A DNA stretch of 27,318 nucleotides from Paenarthrobacter nitroguajacolicus JCM 14115 (GCA_001313365.1 BBFS01000064.1:1-27318), one strand, 5' to 3'. Positions 9,854-20,033 are shown, counted from the first letter of the stretch. Numbers and translations are program-made. Notes: generated by a model from the letters alone, not told the origin.

Positions 9854-10074
9854 ATGGCAAACACAGCAGCTCCCGCAAGCATCCACCAGCACCGTGACAG
9901 TGACGTCGAGTTCCACGTGACGTACCTGGACACCGATTCCGGCCGCATCCGGCGAGAGGATTTTGAGGATCTGGCCGCAGCCGAGCGGTTCGCCAGTGCC
10001 CAACTCCGCGATCAGGACGGCTGGGCGTGGTGGACCACGTCAAGATTGAGGTCACCAGCCGGATGGTCGCCTGA
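9854..10074 (+). CDS. Small conserved-looking protein of unknown function (one frameshift)
   Basis: I do not recognise a named domain. Seen: MANTAAPASIHQHRDSDVEF, then VTYLDTDSGRIRREDFEDL and AAAERFASAQLRDQDGWAWV. Restoring one G near 10028 gives VDHVKIEVTSRMVA and a TGA at 10072-10074, about 74 residues. The start is the ATG at 9854, where the composition becomes protein-like; no good Shine-Dalgarno is visible. It is acidic and soluble, without membrane or signal segments. It stands alone between lysG and the convergent multicopper oxidase. The frame-restored tail looks more natural than the unrepaired one, which supports a real gene. Confidence 0.6.
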
Positions 10075-10113
10075 GGCACAAGCCTCCCATCCAACTCACT
10101 CGGCCAGACCAGC

Positions 10114-12264
10114 TCACTCCGGCCGGTTGTTGGAGTGTCCGCCGTGCACGAACGGCGATGACACACCTTGGTACTTCAGCAGCATCATCATCCCCTCGGC
10201 GGCGTGGTCCAAGTTGTGGCAGTGGTCCATCCAGATGCCTGGGTTATCGGCGTGAAGCAGCAACTCCCACACTTCGCCCGGCAACACATCCACGGTGTCC
10301 AGGATGAGTGGTGACCCACTTGGAGCTACGCCGTTCCTGCTTAGTACTTGCACGTGATGTCCGTGGGGGGATGCATGGGATGCGGCTCGGAGGTGCGGTT
10401 CACTACCGTCACCTTTACGGTGTCGCCCTCGGCAACCTCGATGGACGGAACCAGCGGATATGCCGCCCCCCCGTTCACGGTGAACGCGTACCGGGGAATC
10501 CCGTCAACAAACCGGAACTGCCGGTCAAGCACCATCACCTCTTCGCGCGTGATCGGCCGGACGAGCTCCGCCGCCTTCCCAGCACCATCCAGTTCCCCCC
10601 CAGCACCATCCAGTTCCCCCCCGCCCACGGGTTTGCCATACTCCAAAAGGTCCAGCACGGGCATGGTGACGAAAACGCCTGCTGGTGCCTTTTCCGCAAC
10701 CATCTCCTCGGGTTTGGCTGCTTGATCCGCGACGGCGGAGCCAGACGGGGCGATGACGACGACGGCATTGGCCGCAGCGTCCGAACGAACGGTGACGGTG
10801 GAGTCAGGCATGGTGAAGGCGATGTCCACCCGGCCGCCGGCGCCAAGCCGCACCAGTTTGTGGGTCACTTCCTGCGGCTGGTTCACCTCGGTTCCATCAA
10901 CCGCAACGGCTTTGAAGGCCGTGCCTTGGATGAGGTATCGCTGCTGCACGGAATCGGTGTTGATGAGCCGGACCCGCACGCTTGAGTCAGGGGCAGCAGT
11001 ATGCACGGTGGCACGGTCTGAGGAGCCCAGCAACCCCAGACCGCTGAGGTCGTGCCCGGCCACCACAACGTCCGTGTCGGCACGGGGCGAAGTAGGGTGG
11101 TGCACAACGAACGTGCCGTAGAGGCCCTTGCGGACCCCCCCTCGGCTGAATCTTGATGCGTGTGGTACCAGTAGGTGCCTGCCTGGGCGGCAAGGAAGCG
11201 ATAGGTCATGGATTCCCCCCCGGGCATGACGGCGTCCTGTGTCGCCCCGGCCACCCCATCCATGGCGTTGGGAACGTCGTAACCGTGCCAATGAAGGGTC
11301 ACGCCGGCAGTCACATCACGGTTGGTCAGCAGCACCTCCATCACTTCGCCGAGTTGGGCCTCCAGGGCTGGACCCGGAAGGCTGCCGTAAGTCCACGCCT
11401 CCGTGGTTTGCCCGGATGGCAGCACTACTTGTTCCACACGGGCAGTCAGTTCGTAGTGCCGGACCACAGCGTTGGCGGGGGGGTTTCGCCGACCAGGCTG
11501 TTGACCGACGTCGGATCCGTCACCACAACGTCGGCACCGCCGTGATGCGCGACGGCGGCAGCGATCGTTGCGCCGTCGGCGGACCGGCTCCCAAGCCAGG
11601 CAAAGACTCCGGAGCCCAACGCCGTACAGATCATGAGTCCTGCAACCGCGGTAGCCGCCGTCGGACGCATGCCGGCGGGAGAAGCGCCGCCTCGACGTCC
11701 TGCCCGAAGGGCCGTGTTTGACTGCGTACCGCGTCTCGACGAAGGTCGTGGCGAAAACAGTGCGAGCTTGGCAATCAGCACGGACGCCGCCACCATGAAC
11801 AGCAAGACCACAAGGCTCCAAGGAGCCGGGAATGGCCCCCCCAGGAGCAATGTCAGGGCGAGTGATGCCACAGCTGACACGGCAGCTGCGATCATTGCCA
11901 GCACTGCCCACTCGCGGGATCGTCGCGGATCTTGTGAAGCAGGTTTGGGGGGGCCGGTGTTCCGCCTCCTCAGCAAGAACGGAACACCGGCCGCCGCGGC
12001 CCAAGCCGCGGGGGGGATGGCGGTCAGAGGCACATTGATGGTTATGCGTTCGCTGGCAAACCACCAACTGCCCGCCACCAAAGCGGGAAGCAATGCGTAC
12101 CGTCCCACTGTCACTGCGACGGCTATACCCACTAACAACAGCCCAAGGTCACTCCGGCGCGGCTTGTCGCTCAACGACGCGGTCATCCAAGCAGCGGCAA
12201 TCCACGCGCTGGCCGCAAGCACGGACAGTAGCAGGTCCACCGCCAGCAGCTGCGAGGTGTTCAC
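10114..12264 (-). CDS. Multicopper oxidase with N-terminal membrane domain (frameshifted)
   Basis: Copper enzyme that oxidises a substrate at a type 1 site and reduces oxygen at a trinuclear cluster; likely on the outer membrane face, perhaps in copper handling. Seen: an N-terminal region with about five or six hydrophobic segments (for example LLAVDLLLSVLAASAWIAAA and WAVLAMIAAAVSAVASLAL), then cupredoxin domains with the four copper motifs: TLHWHGYD, YWYHTHQDS, HPMHPHGHHVQV and WMDHCHNLDHAAEGMM, the last carrying the type 1 Cys-His. The HPMHPHGH motif appears only after shortening the six-G run at 10365-10370 to four. Another break is near 11139-11145 and one near 11480. GTG start at 12264; about 715 residues. 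A 21-bp duplication in the coding region adds seven residues. It follows the DUF6220 gene by 12 bases, so the two form an operon. Confidence 0.92.
10580..10621. repeat. 21-bp tandem duplication inside the multicopper oxidase gene
   Basis: Two adjacent copies of a unit starting CAGCACCATCCAGTT and ending in a C run, at 10580-10600 and 10601-10621. In the protein this gives Gly-Glu-Leu-Asp-Gly-Ala-Gly twice, in frame. It lies in a loop between cupredoxin domains. It may be real or an assembly duplication. Confidence 0.8.
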
Positions 12265-12276
12265 AGCTGCAAGTGC

Positions 12277-12750
12277 TCACGCTGTGCTGGAGGATGTGGA
12301 AGCATCCGAGGAGGCAGCCTTGGGAGGCAGCGGTTGAGGGTTGAGGGCTGCCGCGCGGGCACGCTTGAACAACCAATAGGACATGAAGATCATCATCACG
12401 CCAACTATCGGGTGGATGGAGACTACCCACGAGCCTGCCGGAGTGATGAATTCCGGTGAGGAACCGGTCAGCATGCCGCCGATGATGAAGATGAACAGTT
12501 GAAGCCAGGTCAGCAGGAAGATGCCCGCGGCCAACCAGATGGTGCGGGACCCCACCTTGGCGATCGCTGCTACGATCGCTGCCAGCAATGCTGAGTATCG
12601 CAGCACATATTGGCCATTGACGGCATGGTAGACGCCAGCTTCACGCTGGGCTTCGATGGTGTTTTGGAAGTGGAAGTATCCGGCGAAAAACAGCTGTGCG
12701 AGTGCTGACAGCAGGACGATCGCGGAGAGGACCAGGAGGGCTTTGCGCAT
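12277..12750 (-). CDS. DUF6220 family membrane protein
   Basis: Small four-helix membrane protein of unknown function. Seen: MRKALLVLSAIVLLSALAQL as first hydrophobic segment, FAGYFHFQNT, a segment around SALLAAIVAAIAKVG, IWLAAGIFLLTWLQLFIFI, and a last one around HPIVGVMMIFMSYWLFKRAR, with a polar Ser/Pro tail ending TSSSTA. The pattern of conserved His near the ends of helices (FHFQN and HPIVG) is what I associate with DUF6220. The ATG at 12750 follows an AGAGGA and is preferred over the longer MITRGFP start. 157 residues. No frame break is seen. It is the first gene of the pair with the multicopper oxidase, which suggests a shared role, for example in redox or copper chemistry at the membrane; this is inference. 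Confidence 0.8.
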   Translation of the reverse strand: MRKALLVLSAIVLLSALAQLFFAGYFHFQNTIEAQREAGVYHAVNGQYVLRYSALLAAIVAAIAKVGSRTIWLAAGIFLLTWLQLFIFIIGGMLTGSSPEFITPAGSWVVSIHPIVGVMMIFMSYWLFKRARAAALNPQPLPPKAASSDASTSSSTA

Positions 12751-12797
12751 GGGGAATCCTCTGGTAATCAATTCACAGATTCTTCTAGGCCTTCAAA

Positions 12798-12873
12798 CCG
12801 TCGGCTCCCTGGCTGCGGGCTTCCCCCCCACTGCCGACGGCTGGCCGCCTGGTTGCCTGGACCAAGGGCAACC
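12798..12873. terminator. Hairpins between the helicase and DUF6220 genes
   Basis: Two inverted repeats: CCGTCGGC (12798-12805) with GCCGACGG (12833-12840), and GGTTGCC (12851-12857) with GGCAACC (12867-12873). They lie between the stop of the XPB helicase (12963) and the start of the next gene (12750). No T tract follows, so termination is only a guess. Confidence 0.4.
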
Positions 12874-12962
12874 ATAAAGGGCGGAGAGCTTCACTTGGAA
12901 TCGTAAAGTTGCTGGAGATGAATAGCAAGAGCCTGCGGATTATTGTTCCGGCAGGGGGCTGC

Positions 12963-14637
12963 CTACTGTTCCTGTCCAACGTCCTTGCCCACGTCCTTGG
13001 CGTCCATGATCCTGTACGCGTAGCCCTGCTCGGCCAGGAACCTTTGGCGCTTAGCGGCGAAATCCTGGTCCAGCGTGTCCCGCGCTACCAAGGAGTAGAA
13101 CCTGGCCGCACGGCCGTCCTGCTTGGGACGAAGGAGGCGTCCCAACCGCTGGGCCTCTTCCTGCCGTGAGCCGAAGGAACCTGAGACCTGGATGGCGACC
13201 GACGCTCGGGGGGGAGGTCGATGGAGAAGTTGGCCACCTTGGACACCACCAACGTGTGGATCTCGCCCTTGCGGAACGCGTCGAAGAGCTTCTGGCGTGC
13301 CTTGACGCTGGTTTCGCCCTTGATCAGGGGGGGAGCGTCAAGCCGTTCGGCGATCTCATCGAGTTGGTCGATGTACTGGCCGATCACCAGCAACTGCTCG
13401 CCCTTATGGACTGCCACAAGTTCTTCAACCAGTTTTGTCTTGGTCTCCGAAGTAGCGCAGAGCCGGTATTTATCGGCATCATCTGCCATGGCGTAGGCCA
13501 CCCGTTCGTCGCGGGGGGGTAGGTCCACGCGGACTTCAACACAGTCAGCGGGCGCGATGTAACCCTGTGCCTCGATGTCCTTCCACGGTGCGTCGTAGCG
13601 CTTGGGCCCGATGAGGCTGAACACCTCACCTTCCCGGCCGTCCTCCCGAACCAACGTTGCCGTGAGCCGAGCCGACGGCGGGCTTGGAGGTCCGCGGTCA
13701 TCCGGAAGATCGGGGGGGCAGGGAGCAGGTGCACCTCGTCATAGATGATGAGGCCCCAGTCGTGCCCATCAACGAGTTCCAGGTGCGGGTACAGGCCACC
13801 GCGCTTTGTGGTCAGGACTTGATAAGTGGCGATGGTGACCGGCCGGACTTCCTTGACCGCGCCGGAGTATTCGCCGATCTCGTCTTCGGTCAAGGACGTC
13901 CGCTTGAGCAGTTCATCCTTCCACTGCCGGGCAGAGACGGTGTTGGTGACCAGGATCAGCGTGGTGGTGGAGGACGTGGCCATCGCTGCCGCACCCACCA
14001 GTGTTTTTCCCGCACCGCAGGGAAGCACGACGACGCCGCTGCCGCCGGCCCAGAAGTTTTCCGTGGCCAGCTTTTGGTACGGGCGCAGTTGCCAGTTGCT
14101 TTCGTCCAGCATGATGAGGTGCGGTTGACCGTCAACGTAGCCGGCAAGATCCTCTGCGGGCCAGCCCAACTTGAGGAGCAGCTGCTTCAACTGTCCACGC
14201 TGGGACGAATGCACCACCACGGTTTCGCCGTCGATCCGAGGCCCCAGCAGGGGGGGAGCGATTTTCTTGGCACGGATGACTTCCTCCAAGACGGGGGGGT
14301 AGTCGTCCGTCCGCATCACCAGTCCGTGCTGTGCATCCTTTTCAAGCCGGAGCCGGCCGTAGCGGGACATGGTCTCTTCGATATCGATCAGAAGCGCATG
14401 CGGCACGGGAAAACGGGAGTACTTCAGCAGCGTATCCAGCACCTGCTCCGCATCCAGCCCTGCCGCCCGGGCGTTCCAGAGACCCAGCGGCGTCAGCCTG
14501 TAGCTGTGCATGTGTTCCGGAGCGCGCTCCAACTCGGCGAAGGCGGCGATTGCGTGCCGGGCCTCCGTAGCCAGCTCATGGTCGACCTCCAGCAGGATGG
14601 TCTTGTCACTTTGTACGATCAGCGGACCGTCGGTCAC
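12963..14637 (-). CDS. DNA repair helicase, XPB/Ssl2-like (frameshifted)
   Basis: Superfamily 2 helicase of the bacterial XPB family, a 3'-5' DNA translocase related to the TFIIH subunit. Seen: an N-terminal domain ending around LDESNWQLRPYQKLATENFW, Walker A in VVLPCGAGKTLVGAAAMA (about 14000-14030), SARQWKDELLKRT, RPVTIATYQVLTTKRGG, the DEAD-like box LIIYDEVHLLPAP (DEVH), then VREDGREGEVFSLIGPKRYD, SETKTKLVEELVAVHKGEQL, IGQYIDQLDEIAERLDAP, VVSKVANFSIDLPEA, and motif VI QEEAQRLGRLLRPKQDGR. About 555 residues. The LTATL motif III after RRRLG is lost to a break near 13670-13690; G runs at 13513-13519 and 13209-13214 also disturb the frame. It starts 13 bases past the stop of the large upstream protein, so the two are co-transcribed. 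Confidence 0.94.
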
Positions 14638-14650
14638 TGTTTAATCCTCT

Positions 14651-17123
14651 TCATGAACGCAGTTCTCCTGCGGGTTCCACATCGATGATGCGGTGGATGG
14701 ACAACACCCGTTCGGTGTCCTTGGCGGGATCGAAAACCCTGACACGCCCGCCGGAGACGGATACAGGAACAACGGTTTCGGTGTTGGCATTCCCCAAGCT
14801 GTCCACCACGTTCATGGTGACGGCCTGTTTAAGCCGGATTGCCGTTTGTAGCGTCTCCAAGCCGAGCTGGGTGGCCGTCTCGCCCGTCGCTTCGGTCGGG
14901 ACCGCGCGGTGTTGCCGCAGGACCGAAAGCTGTGCTTCGACGTCGTCGTCCGGCGGTGCTGTTCGGGGGGCGCCGTATAAACCGGGCGGGCGCTGCCTGG
15001 CACTGCCGTGTCCGTTTGAAGCGCACGACGGCGGGTTCAGCCTCCTGCACGGCAGGCGAGAGGCCCAGCTCGCGCAGGACACGCGCCGTTTCGCGCGGAC
15101 TGGCAGAGGAAGTGAGGACAGTGGGGGGGCGATGCGCACCAGGCTCAAGGCTGACGTCCGGGCCTCGCGGAGGAGATCGGTGATGGCTGTTTCGTCGTCG
15201 CTCTGGATAAAGCTGGCACTCGTGCCGACACGAAGGCGGCCATGCCGGGAGGCCGTGTCCTGGACAAGGTACTCCAATGGTTGGGGGGGTAAGTCCGTGG
15301 CGGAATGCTCACGGAGAAACGCCAGCAGCGATTCCGCATCCTGTCCGGCGTCGAGCGCCCTGCGAATGGTGCTGGCAGAGAACCGGTAGATCGATGCTGG
15401 GCCCTGGCCCTCTGCGTCGGCCATCAACAGGAGGGTTTCACTGAGTTCCGGCGCGAGGTAGCCGGGCGCCACAGCCGTGAGATCGGCCTGGAGGAGGATG
15501 TGGTTCACGGCGGCGGGCAAATGCTCGCGAGGATGGTCATGGCCTTGTCCGGTTGGCCGTCAGCGATAGCCGAACCCAGCTGTGTCAACGCACCCGATCC
15601 CATCAGCCCCAGGAGCGTGGCTTCCTCCAGGATGCCGCGGACCAGGGAACTGAACCGTCGGGACATCCGCGGCTGCGCCCATTCTGCACGCTGCAGGACG
15701 GCTCGGGCATCCAAAACGGGTGCCTTTCCATCCGGTGCTGCGGCCTCCACGGTGAGCTCGTTGAGGATTTCCAGGACCCGGCGGCGTACCACCGGGGCGT
15801 CGGGCCGCTGCGCTTCCGCGGACAAGGCGTTGATGGTGGTACCGGCTGCGCCTTGGTGGGCGGCCGAGGCCGACGGACCAGTGAGCGGCTGTCCCACCAG
15901 AGAGGGTGCCCGCTCACTCGCCAGCCAGGCGTTGACCAGCCACAGCCACTGTTCTTGCCTCGGCAGATTAAGCCATTCAAGCGTCGGCGGCTGAATCCAC
16001 GTGGAGCTGTCCACATCCAAGCGGAGTAGCCCGGCCATGGCGCACAATTCCAGGAGGACGGCCGTCTCATGGACGCCCAACCGGATCGACTCCGCCAAAC
16101 GCCGCAGCTCGCGCACACCAACACCGCCGCTACGGAGGGTAGCCAAGGGTTGCTCCCGGACGGCGAACAACAGCTCGGCAGTCAGCCGCAGAATTTCGGC
16201 AATGGCCCCCCCATGGCCGCGTTGCGTCTCAGGGCGGCACTCGTATGGCCGAGCTCCGGAACAGGTGGCGCCAGCGTGAAATCATCCACGATCGCCCCCT
16301 CCGCGCAAGGCAAGACCCACACTGTGGGGCAGCTCCACGTGGCCGGCGTCCAGCGGGACCAGCAAGCCGCGCGCCAACAGCCAATCGATAGGCCCGACGT
16401 CGTGGCTTTCGTGGGTGACCGACGCCCGGCGCTGTGCCTGGGGGGGTACCGCGCCCATGGCCCAACTGCCGAACTTGTCCAACAAGCCCACCGTCCGCTC
16501 CGGCGCCGTGGCGAGGATGGCACGAAGGTTCTCAGGAGAGGAAGTCCAACGCTGCAATGCCAAGCTGCGTCCATCGGAGTGCTGGCGGGGTGGATGCCCG
16601 CGCCGCTTTGATGTAGCTCGGCCACCAACTGCACTACCCGCTGGGCAAAGGCCGGTTGGAGCCGTACAAGTTCGGTGTAGCTGCGTCCGAGCTGCCGGGT
16701 AGATGCCGATGACGTCCTTGAGGCTGCCCACGGGAAGGTAGAAGCGCTGACGGGACGACGTTGCCGGTGAGCCAGCGGGTGGGTCTGCCCTGTGTACCAG
16801 CGCCAATTCCTGCAATTTGGCGAGGATGGGGTCCAGCGCCGAAAGGGTGGAACCGGCAATGACCTTCTTCAACCCGGCCGCGGAAATACTGTGGCCGGTA
16901 TCGGCGTTGGTGCACAGGTGAAGTGTTTCCAGGACCTGCATTTCAGGCTTGTTCAACCGCTCCAAAGCCTCTGGACACTGACCGGGCGCTAGCCCTGGCA
17001 GCCAAAGCCGGGAAGTCGGGAGCCATGGGGGGAGATCAGGTCCGGTCGCGCGGCAAACAAGGCCCGCAGCGAATTGTCGCTGCGCGCTTCGAGTTCCTTG
17101 CTGAGCGCGCGTATAAGGGACAT
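14651..17123 (-). CDS. Helicase-associated protein with C-terminal WYL-like domain (frameshifted)
   Basis: Large protein that in actinobacteria usually precedes the XPB-like helicase; probably its partner. Seen: start MSLIRALSKELEARSDNSLR at 17123, LRALFAARPDLISPP, LERLNKPEMQVLETLHLC, LSALDPILAKLQELALVH, RTVGLLDKFGSWAMGAVP, PIDWLLARGLLVPLDAGHVE, LRRLAESIRLGVHETAVLLE, then the helicase_C_3-like stretch NHILLQADLTAVAPGYLAPE, IYRFSASTIRRALDAGQD and LREHSATDLPPQPLEYLV, and the C-terminal LRLKQAV-type segment AIRLKQAVTMNVVDSLGNAN with SIHRIIDVEPAGELRS. About 820 residues. Many breaks occur (near 16965, 16690, 16580, 16441, 16205, 15530, 15120, 15000, 14955). The winged-helix and WYL-like parts suggest nucleic-acid or nucleotide sensing, but no function has been seen directly. 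Confidence 0.88.
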
Positions 17124-17176
17124 CAATCCAACGTTACCGCCCCCGGGCCGCTCGTGCCCGTCACCGGGTCAGGAGG

Positions 17177-17401
17177 TTACTGTCGGCGGCGTTGGCGTAC
17201 GGAGTCAACAACCAGGACTACCGCGAGCATGAAGGCCACGGGGGGGAGTCCGTAAAGGGCCGTCCACGTCACCCACACCGGCGGCACGCCACCGTTGAAC
17301 GCCACAGCCATGACCGTGCCGACGGCAGCCAAAGAGATGACGGCAATGACGGCAGCGATGATCATGATGGGGGGGCGGCGGTAACCCGGGGGGGAAGTCA
17401 T
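17177..17401 (-). CDS. Small two-helix membrane protein
   Basis: I recognise no named family. Seen: [11 protein letters not shown] at the N-terminus, then two hydrophobic segments, [20 protein letters not shown] and [19 protein letters not shown], with a basic end RQRRRQ. 74 residues. The start at 17401 is chosen because it opens directly into the basic-then-hydrophobic pattern. The G runs at 17391-17396 and 17369-17375 may have added residues (Pro-Pro in the N-terminal part). It points the same way as the helicase-associated gene, which begins 53 bases past its stop. It could be a component of an envelope complex, but nothing supports a role. Confidence 0.6.
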   Translation of the reverse strand: MTSPPGYRRPPIMIIAAVIAVISLAAVGTVMAVAFNGGVPPVWVTWTALYGLPPVAFMLAVVLVVDSVRQRRRQ

Positions 17402-17627
17402 GCCCACAACGCTAGCAGCAGCACGCGAAGGCGGTTCATTGCTGCGGCTCTTGTCCTGTTCGTGGACGGCGTGGTCGCGGCAAAGCGGGAATAGGGGGTC
17501 AGGCAGGATAACCTTGAAGGAACAGACCAACACGGACCGGGCTGTCACCCTCGATCCCGCAGATCCCTGTGTATGCGGTGCGTGCCCGACGTGTCTCCCA
17601 AAAGCAAGAACGAAGAAGGTTGATTAC

Positions 17628-18013
17628 GTGCCTACCGGCAAGGTCAAGTGGTATGACAAGGAAAAAGGGTTCGGATTCCTCGCGGCTGAAGACGGCCAGG
17701 AAGTATTCCTGCCCAAGACGTCCCTGCCCGCGGGCGTAACGGAGCTCAAAGCCGGAACCCGCGTGGAGTTCGGTGTGGCTGACGGCCGCCGCGGAGCACA
17801 AGCCTGGGACTCCGTGTCCTGGAGAAGACTCCGTCCATTGCCAAGGCCAAGCGCATGAACGCCAGGGACCTTGCACCTATGGTGCAGGACCTGGTCACCG
17901 TTCTGGACAACCTCTCCGGCTCCTTGTCTTCAGGCAAGTACCCCCCCGACGGCAACAAGGCCAAGGCAATCAGCATGGCGCTGCGCAAGGTTGCCGACGA
18001 GCTGGAAGCCTAG
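17628..18013 (+). CDS. Cold-shock domain protein with C-terminal extension (one frameshift)
   Basis: OB-fold nucleic-acid binding protein, longer than ordinary Csp. Seen: [20 protein letters not shown] with the usual RNP1-like patch, [36 protein letters not shown], then, after restoring one C near 17802, [20 protein letters not shown] and a helical tail [20 protein letters not shown] that ends [16 protein letters not shown]. About 128 residues, against 67 for the csp at 1746. The GTG at 17628 follows GAAGAAGG (17611-17618). The open frame continues upstream for about 38 codons and contains Cys-Val-Cys-Gly-Ala-Cys-Pro-Thr-Cys, so a longer start (TTG near 17513) cannot be excluded. The DUF3027 gene starts eight bases later, so they form an operon. 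Confidence 0.88.
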
Positions 18014-18021
18014 GACCGGCC

Positions 18022-18604
18022 ATGACATCGGAATCCGCACAGGACACCAAGGTAGGCCCCCGGCGCTGCCCAGGCTCCTGGAAACGGGGGGGACGCCCCC
18101 CGCGCGGAAGCCCGTCGCGGCCAAGTCCCGCGCCGGTTTGCCCGTGTGGCGCACCGGTAAGCCGGACGCGTTCCTGGCTGCCGCCGTCGATACTGCACGT
18201 GAGGCAGTTGAAGGCATAGCCAACCCGGGCGAAGTCGGGGCGCACCTTGGGGCGAAGTCGGAGGGCGACCGCGTGGTGACCCACCTGTTCGAATCCCGGC
18301 TCGCCGGGTACGGCGGCTGGCAGTGGTATGCCGTGGTGACCCGTAACTCGCGCTCCAAGATCGTGACCGTGAGCGAGCTCGGTTTGCTGCCTCCGAGGAC
18401 TCCATCCTGGCTCCCGAATGGGTGCCGTGGGCCAAGCGCGTCCGCCCCGAGGATGAGACGCCGCTGGTCGAAGAGACAGTTGAGGAAGTTTCGGAAGAGT
18501 CCGTGCAGGCGGCCGAAGATGAAGCCACCGAACCGGCTGACGCCGACTCCGATGACGCTGACTCGGATGAGGATGATGACGACGACGAAGCCGGGGCTGA
18601 ATAG
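18022..18604 (+). CDS. DUF3027 domain protein with acidic tail (frameshifted)
   Basis: Actinobacterial protein of unknown function, often found with cold-shock and MFS genes. Seen: start MTSESAQDTKVGPR at 18022; the DUF3027 core GLPVWRTGKPDAFLAAAVDT, AREAVEGIANPGEVGAHLGA, VVTHLFESRLAGYGGWQWYA and VVTRNSRSKIVTVSELGLLP, then APEWVPWAKRVRPEDETP and a very acidic tail of Asp/Glu ending DEDDDDDEAGAE. About 193 residues. Frame changes are needed near 18055-18060, at the C/G runs near 18090-18105 and near 18395 (SEDSILAPEW appears after repair). The tail is normal in this family in outline, though the length of the acidic part is striking. Its start lies eight bases after the csp stop, so it is probably co-transcribed with that gene. 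Confidence 0.88.
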
Positions 18605-18650
18605 GCGTTGCGGAAACCCGGGGGGGTGACCACAGTGAAGGCGGACGCTG

Positions 18651-19967
18651 ATGTCCACCTTTAGGTCACTCGGAATCCTCAACTACCGCATCTGGTTCTT
18701 CGGTGCGCTGATCTCCAACATCGGCACGTGGATGCAGCGCACGGCGCAGGACTGGTTGGTCTTTGACCACCTGACAGCGCATGACGCCGGTGCCATGGGC
18801 ATTACTTTGGCCCTCCAATTGGGTCCCCCAGCTTTTCCTCGCTCCGTGGGCGGGACTGTTGGCCGACCGCTACAGTCGGCGGAAGCTCCTTCTCATCACC
18901 TTGGTGGCCATGGCCCTCCTCAGCACGGGGGGGTTGGGCGTGCTGGTACTGCTGGGCATCGCCGAACTTTGGCATGTCTACCTCTTTGCCTTGCTCCTGG
19001 GAATCGTGACCGCACTGGACGCTCCCGTCCGACAAACTTTCGTCTCCGAGCTCGTCACCGACGATTACCTCCCTAACGCGGTGGCCCTCAACAGTGCCTC
19101 CTTCAATGTGGCCCGGATGATCGGGCCCGCGGTCTCCGGCGTGCTGACGGTGGTGGTAGGCCCCGGCTGGGTGTTCCTCATCAATACCGTGTCCTTCGTG
19201 GCCATGCTCTGGGCGCTCAAACTTATTCCCGCATCGTCGCTCCGCATCCAGCCCAGGGCGGCGGCGGGTAAAGGGCGCATCCGGGAGGGGGGGTTGCGCT
19301 ACGTCAGGAACAGGCCGGATATTCAGGTGGTCCTGGTGGCGATCTTTATTGTGGGCACTTTCGGACTCAACTTCCCCCCCTGTTCATCGCCGCGATGGTG
19401 GGGACCCAATTCGGCATGGACGCCGGCGCGTTCGGAGCGTTGAACTCGGTCATGGCCATCGTCGGTGACCGGTGCACTGTTGGCTGCCCGACGCGGAAGG
19501 CCGCGTCTCAGGTTGATCTTCGGGGGGGCGGCCGGCGGCTTCGGCATTGCCAGCGCTTGGCCGCCCTGGCACCCAACGCTGTGCTCTTCGGGCTCGCGTT
19601 GGTTCCCTGTGGCCTGTTCGCCCTGACCTTGATCACCAGCGCCAACGGCTACGTGCAATCCACCACCGAGGCTGTCATGCGAGGGCGGGTCATGTCCCTC
19701 TATATGGCCATTTTCATGGGCGGCACTCCCATCGGTGCACCGTTGGTGGGTTTGGTGGCCAACGTCGGTGGCCCTCGATGGGCGGTCGGCGTTGCAGCGG
19801 TTGCCGGCGTCAGCACCGCCGTCGTGGGTTTGCTGTGGATTATCCGGGCGAAACAGCTGCGGCTCCGCTTTGACCGCCGGGCCCGCGGACTGAAGAACTT
19901 TCGGGTGGAGTCGCTGCTTTCCCGTCCGGAGGCGGACGACGACGGCGCAGGCCGGCAGGGCGCGTAA
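18651..19967 (+). CDS. MFS transporter (frameshifted)
   Basis: Major-facilitator membrane transporter of the EntS/MFS_3 type. Seen: MSTFRSLGILNYRIWFFGAL, SNIGTWMQRTAQDWLVFDHL, LGPQLFLAPWAGLLADRYSR with the family signature between helices 2 and 3, LLITLVAMALLSTGGLGVLV, LLLGIVTALDAPVRQTFVSE, NSASFNVARMIGPAVSGVLT, VFLINTVSFVAMLWALKLIP, RYVRNRPDIQVVLVAIFIVG, NGYVQSTTEAVMRGRVMSLY and GTPIGAPLVGLVANVGGPRW. Twelve hydrophobic segments can be followed, about 435 residues. Breaks occur near 18825 (one extra C), 19375-19380 and 19465-19530. It starts 46 bases after the DUF3027 stop and shares its orientation. The substrate is not readable; relatives export siderophores or drugs. Confidence 0.92.
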
Positions 19968-19973
19968 CGCGCC
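19959..19973. terminator. Short GC hairpin at the end of the MFS gene
   Basis: GGCGCG-TAA-CGCGCC, six-base perfect arms around the stop codon, followed by TTAAAAGGCGGCGG. It sits between the convergent MFS and serC genes. There is no long T tract, so it is only a weak terminator candidate. Confidence 0.4.
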
Positions 19974-20033
19974 TTAAAAGGCGGCGGCGCCGTCCGGGAG
20001 CTACCCGCACGACGCCGACCAAGGCCCGTGGTG

